Source of the DNA: Crossaster papposus
Lineage: Eukaryota > Echinodermata > Asteroidea > Velatida > Solasteridae
Assembly (NCBI GenBank): GCA_037893245.1
Contig: JBAIAA010000451.1
Coordinates: 310,001 to 374,000, forward strand
Direction of reading: 5' to 3'
DNA length: 64,000 nt
The first letter of the stretch is position 1, and each line of letters starts with the position of its first letter. The notes under the pieces are model-generated. The model was not told the origin of the DNA. It did not search any database and saw only the letters and a list, made by a program, of their open reading frames with translations. The position numbers were made by a program, and so were the translations under genes. This document shows, piece after piece, positions 32,343 through 44,423 of this stretch.

Positions 32343-32611
32343 AATGCGCCGTATTCCTGGTCGCATGAGGGCGCTATAAGACGCCATTTCCCGGGTACCC
32401 AACACAGGTAAAATCACGTTTAATGAAGTAGTTTAGTAACTTTACGTTTATCTAAAAATGGAATATTGAAAAATGTAAATTTTTGGAGCTGTAAGAATAT
32501 GTAAACTGACGTGAATTATCTTCTAATCACTTTTATTTATACCCCCAATACCGTTAGCACAGCGCACTCAACGTTCAAAAATATGGCTTATTGTAATATA
32601 ACAGTGGAAGA
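32343..32611 (+). mobile_element. GCCGTATTCC MITE, unit 3
   Basis: Copy of 13,947-14,215 in the unit-1-type tail. Confidence 0.75.
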
Positions 32612-32673
32612 TTAGACGTAGTCGGGCATACTTTCTGATCTTTTGAACCCTTTTGAAGCATGTTAACCTGGTA

Positions 32674-33155
32674 TCATACTATAATTCGAGCAATACTATA
32701 ATTCGAGCAACGTTTGTCTGTCTGTCTGTCTGTCTGTTTGTTTCGCTACTCCTCCCAAGTCCTTGGTCCGATCTCGCCCAAACTTGGTGGGTGGATGTAA
32801 GTTGACCCCAGAATTGCCCTTGAGGGGTTCATTTTTGGAAAGGTCAAGGTCACTGGGGTCAAAGGTCAAATGTTCGTTTTTCGCTACTCCTCCCAAGTCC
32901 TTGGTCCGATCTCGCCCAAACTTACGAGTACGGGTACGTAAGTTGACCCCAGAATTGCCCTTGAGGGGTTCATTTTTGGAAAGGTCAAGGTCACTGGGGT
33001 CAAAGGTCAAATGTTCGTTTTTCGCTACTCCTCCCAAGTCCTTGGTCCGATCTCGCCCAAACTTACGGGTACGGGTACGTAAGTTGACCCCAGAATTGCC
33101 CTTGAGGGGTTCATTTTTGGAAAGGTCAAGGTCACCCACGGGTACTTTTGACTAG
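32674..33155 (+). mobile_element. Helitron-like non-autonomous element, unit 3
   Basis: Copy of 14,278-14,759 at an offset of 18,396, with a G-to-A difference in one tandem repeat (about 32,926). Confidence 0.85.
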
Positions 33156-33271
33156 TAAAGCAAATACTAATAATGAAGATTTGGGAACATCTACAAATAT
33201 AGATCACTGTTATATAGTGGCATAGCTATACGGGGACGCACGTGTCCCATCCTCTTTCCCATCGAAGCCCA

Positions 33272-33615
33272 TTTTTTCCCAAACGACATCGCCATAAAAC
33301 TGTTTTTTAGTGAATCTGATTGGTTGTTTAACATATACGTCATCCATTCATCCATGTGTCGCATTGCATGACGTGTACTAGGGTAACAAAAGCCCAGAGT
33401 CCTAGGGTCAAAAAGGGCTAGGGTTAGGGTTAGGGTTAGGGTTAGGGTCAATAAGTTGAGAGTCCTAGGGTCAATAAGTTGAGAATCCTAGGGTCAATAA
33501 GTTGAGAATCCTAGGGTCAATAAATTGAGAGTACAATTTACTACCATGACGTAACAGATAGCCAATCAGATGCGCTAAAAACCAGTTCTATGGCGATGTC
33601 GTTTGGTGAAAAAAA
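33272..33615. mobile_element. Foldback MITE with telomere-like core, unit 3
   Basis: Copy of 14,876-15,219 with four TTAGGG repeats near 33,421-33,447. Confidence 0.85.
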
Positions 33616-34402
33616 TTCGCCCCCCGGTGCTCCCTCCTCATTTGAACCCTTGAATTGCACGCAAACAATTATAATTGCCTTCAGTGAACTATTGCAAAAA
33701 TTGGTGCGCACTATACTTGTATATTGGTTCGGGTTTGTGACTTATGATCACAAGGTTAGCGGTTCGAATGTATTTCAAAGGTCAAAAGTTCGAAGGTCAT
33801 TATGTTGTGTCCTTAGGCAAGCCACTTCACCTCTTGCCTCTCTGTCCCGTCAAGTGGGAATAGAGATATTCCCAGTTGTTTCACGATAGGAAACCGTAGT
33901 TAAACACAGTTTAACCCTATAGTCGAGCCGCTGGTGAATGGTCTGTATTCTTCGTAGGTTAATACAATCGTGGACAAATCTTCATTTTTTTTTTCCTTAT
34001 TAAAATTGTCATTTTTGTTCGCCAACCGTGACCTACATGCTCGAGGTTTTTCAGACCCCAAAGCTGAGTACATCGACCCCGGTGGAAAAAAACAAAAAAA
34101 GTCTAGAGTGAAAGAATAAAATGTGGCCGCCGTAGATATTATCCCTGACTCGGCCTAATCTAGCGAGCGCAGCGCGCCCGGCTTAGCCGAGGAAAGTCTT
34201 CCGGGAGGTGTTAACAGGTAGGTAGGTAGGTAAACTATGTAAAAAAACAACTTGTATTTGTTTATATGCACTAATTATGTATGTGTGTACTTCACCTATA
34301 TGAATGAGATTTTAACTACCAAAAATGTTGTAAGAGATTTTACCATAATTTGCAAGATTTGAAAACGGATGCACCTCCGACTTGCATAATTTCAATGAAA
34401 AC

Positions 34403-36839
34403 TAGAACTACGTCTGTTCAAGGAACAGAACATAGGGCTTTTTTGCTTTCGCATTTTTTTAGAGTATTTAAAAAAAAAACCACCCGAATTTAAGTTAATT
34501 TAAACAGATTAAAATAAATTCAAACTGATTAAAACGATGACGTCACACGTTTCTGAACTTTTTGTGCAACTATCTATCACCTAACAACACAAAATGAGGT
34601 GTTATGTTAACACGATCCTTTGCTGAGATATGCCTTCAACGTCTAAAAACGTAATAATTCAAACATAATCGTAATATGACGTAACATTTGTCAACATGAC
34701 GCTAGAGGGCGCTTTAACATGTTATGAAGTCACTGTTAACTTTGTTGTTACTTACAACCTAGCCAGCGCCTAACATCGTTGAAAGTAAGTTAGCATCGTT
34801 TTCCACTTTTAAATTATAAGGCACTTCCGGTTTGGACCAGAATGAAGTGTCGGGTCTTTTTGCATGTAATACAAATTATGAAGACCATGGATTAATCTAG
34901 CAATTTCTTTAAAAATCTAAATCAGATCTCTTACAGTTGATTTTATATTGATTTTCAAAGATTAAATTTAGAAATATTTGGTTGCTTGTAATCTGACACT
35001 TGATGACGTCATTGTGACGTAATTAACAGAAACTCGAGATCAGTCTTAACTTTGCTATTTGAAGCAAAAATCTGGATTATATCTATAGCGGTTGATTTTT
35101 AAGCGACTTTTTAAAGTTTAAAGGATTTTTTAATGTAACTTCCGGTTTGGTGACGTCATAAATATTTCTCTTTCCCAATATGGTCTAAGCATGAAGCTGA
35201 TTATATACACCGGTTATAAAGTTATTTCAGCAAACTTCGCAACACACATCAACAGATTAATCATTTTAACCATGTTCAACCTGCCGCTAGAGGGCGCTAT
35301 AACATGTTATGACGTCGCCGGAATTGTTTTGAATAGTTTATTCTAGCCAGACAATAACATCGTTAAAATTAAGTTCATATCATTTTTCACTTTCAAATTA
35401 TAAGGCACTTCCGGTTTTGACCGGAAGGAAGGGTCACGTGATTTCACGCACCTGAGATAAAATGAAGATCCTGGATTATTCTATTAAATAAAAATTCAAG
35501 TTTCGGTCTTTTGCGGTTGATGTTTTATTGATTTTCAAAGATTAAATCAATTCCACCTTTAAGATAAGGTCACGTGGGCCTGATGACGTCTTCCTCGTGG
35601 TGTCTGTCGGCGAGACTGGAGTTCACTATTGGGTCTTCACCTGGGTCAAGTTTATGGAAATGCGACTTTGTTTTTCCGTTAAAAGTGCTTTGAATTGTGC
35701 AAGCAACGTTTACAAAGTCTACGGGGTTGGATTCTGCGTAGCCGAAAGCGTGCTTACCTACCTGTCGTACGCGGCGCCCTTCCCCATGGGCAACTTGATG
35801 ACGTCATCCTGTTTCACAGGTTGGCTGCTAGTGTCCTCTTAGGTGAGCGTACATGTGCTTGCACGAACGATGTCAGTGGTGATACATTCGCTCAATACAT
35901 AATGCACTATCGGTGTATACGTACATGTACTAGCATGTATATTATACGTGTGGCATGCACGCGTAAGGGGTCAATGCTTTTTGCACCTAGGCCAAAACGA
36001 TTACATTTCAAGGGTGCCGCAGGGTATGTTCAAGTTCGTTTTTTGCCCCAAAACACAGGGAAGTTCGAGAACTACTTCTACATTAACCTTTAGAGCAAAA
36101 ATCAAGATTGTATCTGTCAGGTTTAATTTTTTAGGAATTTTCAAAGGAAAAGGAGTCTTTTCATTCTAACTTCCGGTCTGGTGACGTCATAATTTGTTCT
36201 TCCCGTCAACTTGTTCCTAGCATGAAGCTGATTAAATACACCTGTTATAAAGTGATTTCAGCAAACTTCGCCACACACATCAACAGATTATTCATTTTAA
36301 CAATTTTTCAAACTGCCGCTAGAGGGCGCTATAACATGTTATGACGTCACCAATATTTTTTTTGAAAAATGCATTGTAGCCAGACACTAACATCGTTGAA
36401 AGTAAGTTCATATCATTTTTTACTTTCAAATTATGAGGCACTTCCGGTTTAGACCGGAAAGAAGGGTCACGTGATTTCACGCACACGAGATAAAATTAAG
36501 ATCCTGGATTATTCTATCTATTGCCACAAAAATTAAGTTTCGGTCTTTTGTGGTTGATTTGTTATTGATTTTCAAAGATTAAATCAAGTACACCTTTAAG
36601 ATGACGTCACGTGACCCCTGATGACGTCACCATTACGTTTTTCGGCGAGACACGAGTTCACTATAGGGGGTTCACCTGGGTTAAGTTTTATGGAAATACG
36701 ACTTTGTTTTCTATTAAAAGTGACTGGCAGAAAAAACGTGTACAAAGTCTATGGAGTTTAGGTTACTAAAAGAAAAAAAGAAGAAAAAAAAAAATCAGAA
36801 CAAAAACAAAGGCTTTTTCGCAAAATTTGCGAAAAAGCC
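34403..36839. mobile_element. 2,437-bp unclassified insertion, unit 4
   Basis: Same length and site as the unit 2 insertion, so it was copied with the unit, not inserted twice. CTCF-like motifs are at 34,699-34,712 (one mismatch), 35,284-35,297 and 36,316-36,329. Confidence 0.85.
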
Positions 36840-37794
36840 AACAAGTCGCACTAATTATTTGTTTACGTTGAGATATTGTGTACATCTTTTAAGCCCTTCA
36901 TAGTTCGGCTTCAATATTTTCAGAATCAGAAATAGCGCCCTAACTTTACTTGATTACGACTCTAACTTAAATTCACCTAAACTAAGACTCGCATCATAAA
37001 TAGGGCCGAATAGGCCACACAGCATTTTCTGTTTGTGTAATGTGTAGGCACAGTGAATGTAACGCTCGTATACTTTACCCCCCCCCCCCCCCCCGGAAAC
37101 CGTGTTCTATTTGACCCAACCCTTTTGTAAGTCAAAATGACACTTTTCTGGGTCCAAATGACCGTTATCTGTGTCCGAATGACACCTTTCTTGTCCAAAT
37201 GACAGATTTTCGGGTCCAAATGACACATTTGAGTCGGAGCAATGTTATTTATGATTGACCATGAAAAGTGTCATATTGACCAAGAAAAGTGTCATTTAGG
37301 AAAGTGTCATATTGATTCAGGAAAGTTTCATGCTAAACGTAACCCGCATTCTAGTCGAGTCTGACCTGGGTGTTTCGTTTAGCAGCTCGACGTTTCAACC
37401 AGTGTATAATTTAATTAATCACATAAAGGTTTCTTGACAGAAATATTTCTAAATCGATTTCCTTTGTTTCACTTCTAAATACTACACATGCATGAGTACG
37501 AGTGCATCACTGAGCCAGATTTATTATTAAAGAGTGACTACACCAGGTAATTTGGAGGAGTGGTTTATTTTATGACACAACAGTTTGTTATAAACTAATA
37601 CCTGATTTTGTTACGTGATTTTGGCACTGCTTACCTGTACTGGAAAAAGCTTCCTTTTCTATTTTTTGTTTATTTGTTGTTGCCTTCGCAATTAACCCGT
37701 GAAAATGGATTCATGAAATAGTAGACAATAGACCATCTCAAAGGTCACATTGGATCCGTTCAAGCTAAATATAACCGAAATGCTTGACAAAGAT

Positions 37795-37999
37795 TAGTCT
37801 TGTTTGCAAGACGATCTTCGCGATGCGGGGCGCCCTCCAACGTATGCCGTAGACCACGCGCGCAATGACCTTCGCTAAGACGTAACTTCGGTTATCCAAG
37901 GTCATTGTGTGGATGGTACGGCGTACGTTAGAGGACGCCCGCATCGGCGGCCTACGCGCGCTGCATACCGCGATTAAGATCGTCTTGCAAACAAGACTA
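37795..37999. mobile_element. 205-bp Mutator-like foldback MITE, unit 4
   Basis: Same insertion as in units 2 and 3 with GACAAAGAT flanks. Confidence 0.93.
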
Positions 38000-38373
38000 G
38001 ACAAAGATACAAAGTCCAGTGTTTAATAAAACCAATCTATTTAGGAAAATGTTTATGTCTAGTTTACATTGAGATGCAAACATTGAGCCTGTCTGGTACC
38101 ATCACATGCTGATACAATAGGCCTACTGTCAGACAAATCAAGTGACTTCGTGGGCACAGTTATTGGTTACAACTATCAGGCTAATGCGGGTATCAACAAC
38201 TTGTGGTCTTGGTGAGTATGCAGCACGGGTATTTGTTATTCCGAGTAGATAAATAGTTAATGGCAATATCTGAATCACGGCTTCCAAAAAAATAAGCCTA
38301 TGTATTGATGACGTCACACTTTGTTCACAAAGTCATGTACGCGTTTGTGTGGGACTACGAAACCGTCGTAATG

Positions 38374-38582
38374 AACTTGCTTAGCACAAACAAGTCTTGG
38401 TCATTAAAAACAGGTTAACAGCCACAATTCTATGTGTTTTTCATGCTAAGCAAACAACCAGCTGATTATCAATCAAACATTAAAGATCGCGTGAACATTT
38501 GGTCTGTTACCTTTTTTTGCCAAGGACAAATTTTCATGCTAAGCATATTTTTGTGCTTAGCAGCTCTGTGAAATTGGCCCCA
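38374..38582. mobile_element. GCTTAGCA MITE, unit 4
   Basis: Same insertion as 19,966-20,173. Confidence 0.8.
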
Positions 38583-38904
38583 GTATAGAGGCTTATTGCA
38601 TGCTTACCTCTGAAGTACAGACGCACCAATGATTTGTATGCCTAAATAAACACAATTTGTTAGTGTCTGTCGTCCAAGAAGTTTGCGGGTCGATTGTTGT
38701 ATAAGGAATGCTGTGGCCTCGTGGTTATCTAGCTTTGAATTTGTAATTTGTAGAACCGCGCCTGGCCGCTGCAATCAGTCGTTTCCAACCAAATACATTT
38801 TATAAAACAATACAATGACATTTTATAGAATTCTATTTTAAATTCATATAAGTTCATGCAGGTTATTTGCCTTGCAGCATATTAATCAGTTTAAGATCCC
38901 GTTG

Positions 38905-38919
38905 GCATTTTACCTTCAG
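38905..38919 (+). promoter_or_regulatory. Predicted 3' splice acceptor upstream of TRIM copy 4
   Basis: Same acceptor as units 2 and 3, with AG at 38,918-38,919, 61 bases before the ATG. Confidence 0.5.
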
Positions 38920-38980
38920 ATTGTTGGCACTGCCGGCAATGACGGACTATGCTGTAATTTTTTGAGTTTTTGGTCCGTTC

Positions 38981-39946
38981 ATGATGGCCACTGGAGCCAG
39001 CGCTTTCTCGGTGTGGGGCAAAGTAGGAGAAGAGCACCTACAATGCCCAGTCTGCCAAGACTACTTCAAGCAGCCCAAGATTCTCAGCTGCCAGCACAGT
39101 GTCTGCGAAGCCTGCCTGGAGAAGGAGAAGGTGTCAGAAGTGTCATCAAAAATCGAGTGCCCGGTCTGCTGGCAGGTAACTGCCATTCCGCCGGACGGTG
39201 GCGTATCGGCGCTCCGGACCAACTTCAGGCTGGTGGATATGGTAGAGGCGGCGCACAAGCTCCACCAGAGGCAGCGAGGTTCCGTGCCGGTCTGCAGTGC
39301 GCACGGCTGGAAGGAGAGCCGCCTCTACTGCCAGCCGTGCCGGAAGCTGATTTGCGAGGTCTGCACCGACGAGGCCCAGCACAGCGGGCACCAGCACCAA
39401 GCTGTTGGGGCCGCGGCGTCCGAAGCCAGGCGGGCCGCCGAGGGATCCATCACCGTTATCCAAACCCTCGGCAAGAATCTGGAGAGGAAACTGAAGGCGA
39501 TCCAGGAAGCAGAGCGAGATCTTAAGACCGCCGCCAAGGACAGCCGCCAGGAGGTGGACCAGCGGGCCAACGAGGAGATGGCCAGAGTCAGGGCTGCTAA
39601 GCAACGCATCAAGGATGAGATCGACACCACGGAGAAGGCCAGAGTCCGGATGCTGGCAGACTGCGAGCGCCAATGCTCGGTCATGGCGGAGAGCTTGAAA
39701 TCGGCGGTGGACGGGTACCGTGCGGCGGTTGACAGCGGGAACTACGCCGGCGATTTCGAGTTTGTCTCCCTCCAAACGAAGATCGCGGAGCTGGCTGAGC
39801 TGGGAGGGCGCAAGGCGCCCGAGGTCGATCTCGCGTTGTCTGTGTTGAGGTTCGAGAGGTTTGAACCAGAAGACAACATTCGTCTGGGTCGATTGGTGGA
39901 TAAAAAGGAGTGCTATCAGAAGCCACTGATGTTTATAGCAATGTAA
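38981..39946 (+). CDS. TRIM-like RING/B-box/coiled-coil protein, copy 4, extended C-terminus
   Basis: Identical in predicted protein to copy 2 through GRLVDK, but the TAG stop used by copies 1-3 is an AAG lysine codon here. The frame continues for 13 codons (KECYQKPLMFIAM) to a TAA, giving 321 codons. The extra residues come from former 3'UTR and carry no recognisable motif, so this is a recent stop-loss in one copy. RING and B-box ligands are intact. The acceptor-like AG is at 38,918-38,919 and the MITE-borne AATAAA is at 40,127. Since the other copies end earlier, the extension is probably neutral, though a sequencing error at the single base cannot be excluded. Confidence 0.86.
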   Translation: MMATGASAFSVWGKVGEEHLQCPVCQDYFKQPKILSCQHSVCEACLEKEKVSEVSSKIECPVCWQVTAIPPDGGVSALRTNFRLVDMVEAAHKLHQRQRGSVPVCSAHGWKESRLYCQPCRKLICEVCTDEAQHSGHQHQAVGAAASEARRAAEGSITVIQTLGKNLERKLKAIQEAERDLKTAAKDSRQEVDQRANEEMARVRAAKQRIKDEIDTTEKARVRMLADCERQCSVMAESLKSAVDGYRAAVDSGNYAGDFEFVSLQTKIAELAELGGRKAPEVDLALSVLRFERFEPEDNIRLGRLVDKKECYQKPLMFIAM

Positions 39947-40086
39947 ACGACAAACCCTAAGGAGATGAGCCGTATAAGTATAAAGATAAAACACTAGAAC
40001 AAGTAAACCATTCCTCCATGAGTAAACTAACATGAACTTCTTTTGACATTCTGCTGATATTGAAGCCTGGTTATACTTAGGTGTTA

Positions 40087-40470
40087 GCTAAGTATAGGTT
40101 TGGTAATTACTCAAAAGATTAATGGCAATAAAAACTTACTTGGTAAGAAGTACAGCAGCTTTGGATAGTATAATTCAATTTTATAAAGTTTTCACTTCGA
40201 AGTACTGCGGTTATGGGAAAAAAAAATGTATCCCCAAAAATTTGAATCTGAAAAGCTTTAATGCAGTGACGTTTCTCGGATTGTGTATTCCAATGCAGAT
40301 TATTCTTCCTGCGTGGAAATAACCGTACCAGATTTTCGGCAATATCTCTAAATCGCTACCACCTTTTGAAATGAAATTGTTACAGGTTAGTTTTATGGTA
40401 TATATCTATAACTATACAGCAGTGAAACAAACAGTGGGTTCCAATTACCAAACGTATACGATCCCTTTAA
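40087..40470 (-). mobile_element. GATCGTATACG MITE, first copy in unit 4
   Basis: Same insertion as 21,678-22,061. Confidence 0.88.
40127..40132 (+). promoter_or_regulatory. Candidate polyadenylation signal in MITE, TRIM copy 4
   Basis: AATAAA inside the first GATCG-family MITE of unit 4, 180 bases past the extended stop. Confidence 0.35.
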
Positions 40471-40820
40471 GTATGCAATACATGCTTATATAAATCAATA
40501 TTGAAGTATCTAAAAAGCCATGATCGTGGGTAGGCTGCTGCGTTCATTGTCGTTTAGTTTTCAGGCCAAGACTGCAACGGACATTATTTTACACCACAGG
40601 GAGTCGAAATATAACAGCGCCCTCTCTAGTTAACTTCGGCCTATAATGTGGCGTATTTCAGATTTCATGTCTCATGTATATTTGTATATAGCGACCAGAT
40701 GATTTTTTTTACGCTGATGAAGGAGAACACAAACAGCCTTTTTGACGGCTAAAATTGCTATATTGCTTAGTGTGTGTCGCTAGTATTCTAAATTCGTAAT
40801 TCAACAATGTGATGGTTGGA

Positions 40821-41321
40821 TAAAGGAATCGTATACATTTGGTAATTGGAACCCAATGTTTATCTCGATCCTATATATTATTGTCTCGATCGAAATATTA
40901 GGCCCTCTTAACTTATTTGATTTGTATATTTCAGGTCATTCCAGCCAGTAAGCAGTTTGCAGCAGTTTTAATCTTATTCATCGATCCTATATAGTTAAAT
41001 ATATACCATAAACCTAACCTGTAAAAATTTCATTTCAAGAGGTGGTAGCGATTTTGAGATATTGCCGAAAATCTGGAGCGGTTATTTCCACGCAGGAAGA
41101 ATAATCTGCATTGGAATACACAATCCGAGAAACGTCACTGCATTAAAGCTTTTCAGATTCAAATTTTGGGGGATACATTTTTTTCCCCATAACCGCAGTA
41201 CTTCGAAGTGAAAACTTTATAAAATTGAATTATACTATCCAAAGCTGCTGTACTTCTTACCAAGTAGGTTTTATTGCCATTCATTTTTGGAGTAATTACC
41301 AAACGTATACGATCCCTTTAA
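40821..41321 (+). mobile_element. GATCGTATACG MITE, second copy in unit 4
   Basis: Same as 22,412-22,912 with the nested Penelope-like piece. Confidence 0.88.
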
Positions 41322-42784
41322 GACTGTCATGTGAAAGGTGGAATATATCTTTTGCCACTATCCAAAAAGTAACCGACCAAAATACTGTTAAAAAAGCTTA
41401 CTTGTTGTAAAGATATTAATGATAATGATTCTAAACTCACTGTGAAATTATTCCGTCTGGCATGCTGTCATTTTAAAGAAAATGACAAAAGAATGTCATT
41501 TCCAAATGTGCGTCTCGGATACTTACATTTGGACATTTCCGCAAATAGTGCGCACGAGTGTTCGAACGACGCGCGGTGCACGCGTTGGCGCTACTATTGG
41601 TCAGTTCAGTGCGTGACACGCGAGTCGCTGCAGTCCGCTGGCTGATGAGGACGCGCCCTGAACGCAAATTGTGGTCGCAATTCAAATTGTGACCCGGCAA
41701 ATTTTGAATTGAAATCGAACTCTTAGAATATTTTTTTCTCTTAGAATATGCATCATTCACAGAGCTAGAACTGTACAAGGTTAGTTGGCAAACACATTTC
41801 TCTATAATTTGAGCATCTTTTCTGCTTCAAACTGTACAAATGCACAACTGACAAATGAATGGTTCATTGTCCCTTTAATATATACACAGGTGCCATACGT
41901 AGTTAATTATGTCAGCTGTAGCTCACTGGACGCAGCATACTCAAGCACACCAAGTAAGACAACTTCTGTGGATTTCATTTGTTGTTTCGAAGTAACCATT
42001 TTTTTTCAATCACAAATTGTAAAGAACGCCCTCTGTTGGAAATATACCGCACGTTTGCAGAATAATGTTCATAGTCTGACCCAGATTCAGTTCGTTGCCC
42101 CACATGTTTAGGCCTAGACGATGTTTTTTGTTCGAGAAAAAACCTGTAGTTTATATAGCGACCTTGCCGGTTCCAGCCGTTTTTATGATAACACTCTAAC
42201 GGACAGGTAGTGCATACTTTTTTTTCACCGAATCGGGGTAAAATTGATAAACACGTCGGCATTGACACGCCCATCATGGCCTTTTACGTGCAAATACCGA
42301 AACTGCATCGAGTATAACGCTTTAAATATGCTGCTAATACTGTAGACTTGTGCTGGCCGGTATGTTATTTAAATGAAGTAAGAAATAAAATAAGTAGTAC
42401 GAAAAGTAAGATAAGAAAAACTGTAGTTGCAGTTTTCTAACAAAACTTTTCTGTTAATTTAGATAAACGGTGAGAGTTTCTATTGTGAATATTAGTTTAA
42501 AAGAAACATGTAATAAGGATTTTTGTTGTTAAATCAATAAAGTATAATGTTGACAACAACACTATGTGTGTAGTTAATCAATAATATAAATACAAAAAGA
42601 AAATAATTTTTGAAAATTTTGGTTAAACCACTCCGCCCCTCGAAGGGAAGCCTCATTAACATAAAACCTTGCGAGGGGTATGACGAAAATGGAGGCAGAG
42701 ACTCGACGCGCTGCTACCCGGACTATCGTATACTGACTGCGCGCATTGCATACTTTCTGATCTTTTGAACCCTTTTGAAGCATG

Positions 42785-43655
42785 AATAAGGATAAAACTG
42801 CTGCAAACTGCTTACTGGCTGGAATGACCTGAAATATACCAATCAAATAAGTTAAGAGGGCCTAATATTTTGATCTTAACAAGATCTTCTTCAGAGACTA
42901 AATGGCTGTGTACAAGAAACAAACATATATAGGGCAACATACAACATGATACACATCGTGGATTGAGGAAGAAACTATGGTGGCCCTGAAGGGACTACGC
43001 AGATCGTGAATATTGACGTCAATATTGACGTCAATATTCGCGACTTTGAGGAAAGTCGTGAAATTTGTCGTGAATATTGACGTCAATATTCACGATCTGC
43101 GTAGTCCCTTCAGGGCCACCATAAGAAACACCCAAAAAAAGCACAAAGTCCAATGGAACAATCAACAAAAGTAGGATTAGGCTGAGGGATTAAAGGGTGA
43201 GGTTAGTAAGGGTAGGATCAAAGTTAGGGTAGGAACAAAAAACAGAAGGGAAAAACCACAAGGAAGGGGTCCAGGGTGGAGATCAAAGAAAAGAACTAAC
43301 AAAGAAGTATGAATAGGAGTAATGAGGAGGGGCGGGGGGGGGAGGGTGGGGGGGAGGTTAGGAAAATAGACAGGGGAAACCTGGAGTGAGAACAAACAAA
43401 AACAAAATCCTGGCAAAGAATAAATCTGAAACAGATGACAAATAGAAGAACAAATTGAAGTTAATCATTTCCTAGTTGGATGTTAAGCCCATGTGGTTGA
43501 ATAGTCCGAAGACGATTCATCCAAACGTTCTCCCGGCTGAGGCGGACTGACTCTTTTGAAGCATGAATAAGATTAATACTGCTGCAAACTGCTTACTGGC
43601 TGGAATGACCTGAAATATACAAATCAAATAAGTTAAGAGGGCCCAATATTTCGAT
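42785..43655 (-). mobile_element. Penelope-like element 3' fragment with repeated ends, unit 4
   Basis: As in unit 2, but a second copy of the roughly 90-bp terminal sequence (ctgcaaactgcttactggct...) remains at 43,563-43,655. The fragment thus has direct repeats at both ends, resembling the pseudo-LTRs of Penelope-like elements. CTTTTGAAGCATG occurs three times: 42,772, 43,553 and 43,656. Confidence 0.72.
42978..43123. mobile_element. GGTGGCCC foldback element, unit 4
   Basis: Copy of 24,556-24,701, nested in the Penelope-like fragment. Confidence 0.88.
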
Positions 43656-44423
43656 CTTTTGAAGCATGTTAGTTTCCCTGGTATAAAGCAAATACTAATA
43701 ATGAAGATTTGGGAACATCTACAAAATAATATAGATCACTGTTATATAGTGGCATAGCTATACGGGGGCGCACGTGTTCCATTCCCCTTTCCCATCAAAG
43801 CTCTTCAAAAGCCCGGTGCTCCCTGTTCATTTGAAAACTTGAATTGCGCGTAAACAATTATAGTTGCACAAATTGGTGTGCACTATACTTGTATATTGGT
43901 TAGGATTTGTGACTTATGATCACAAGGTTAGCGGTTTGAATATATGCAGCTGGCCATCATGTTATGTCCTTAGGCAAGCCACTTCACCTCTTGCCTCTCT
44001 GTCCTGTCAAGTGGGAATATAGATATTCCCAGTCGTTTCACGATAGGAAACTGTAGTCAAACACCGACCCAATGACCCACATTTGCTCGTGACGGTCTTT
44101 ACTTACATGCAGTTTAACCCTATAGTCGAGCCGCTGGTGAATGGTCTGTATTCTTCGTAGGTTAATACAATCATAAACAAATCTTCATTTTTCCTTTCCT
44201 TATTAAAATTGTCATTTTTGTTCGCCAACCGTGACCTACATGCTCGAGGTTTTTCAGACCCAAAAGCTGAGTACATCGACCCCGGTGAAAAAAAAAGTGA
44301 AGTAAAGCCTTGAGTAAAAGAACAAAATGTGGCCGCCGTAGATATTATCCCTGACTCGGCCTAATCTAGCGAGCGCAGCGCGCCCGGCTTAGCCGAGGAA
44401 AGTCTTCCGGGAGGTGTTAACAG

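Larger units (their letters stand above)
25911..34217 (+). repeat. Segmental duplication unit 3 (unit-2-like head, unit-1 tail)
   Basis: The head up to 31,118 matches units 2 and 4 but lacks the 2.4-kb insertion. From 31,436 on it matches unit 1, including the Helitron-like element and the telomere-core MITE. It is therefore a chimera, with the switch between those two positions. Confidence 0.95.
34218..44423 (+). repeat. Segmental duplication unit 4 (2.4-kb insertion, type-B tail)
   Basis: A near-exact copy of unit 2, offset about 18,396-18,409. Homology stops sharply at 44,423, right after gtgttaacag, where units 1-3 run on into the GGTA microsatellite of the next unit. The following sequence (ggacgcaacatc) is unrelated, so this is the right edge of the array. 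Confidence 0.95.
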
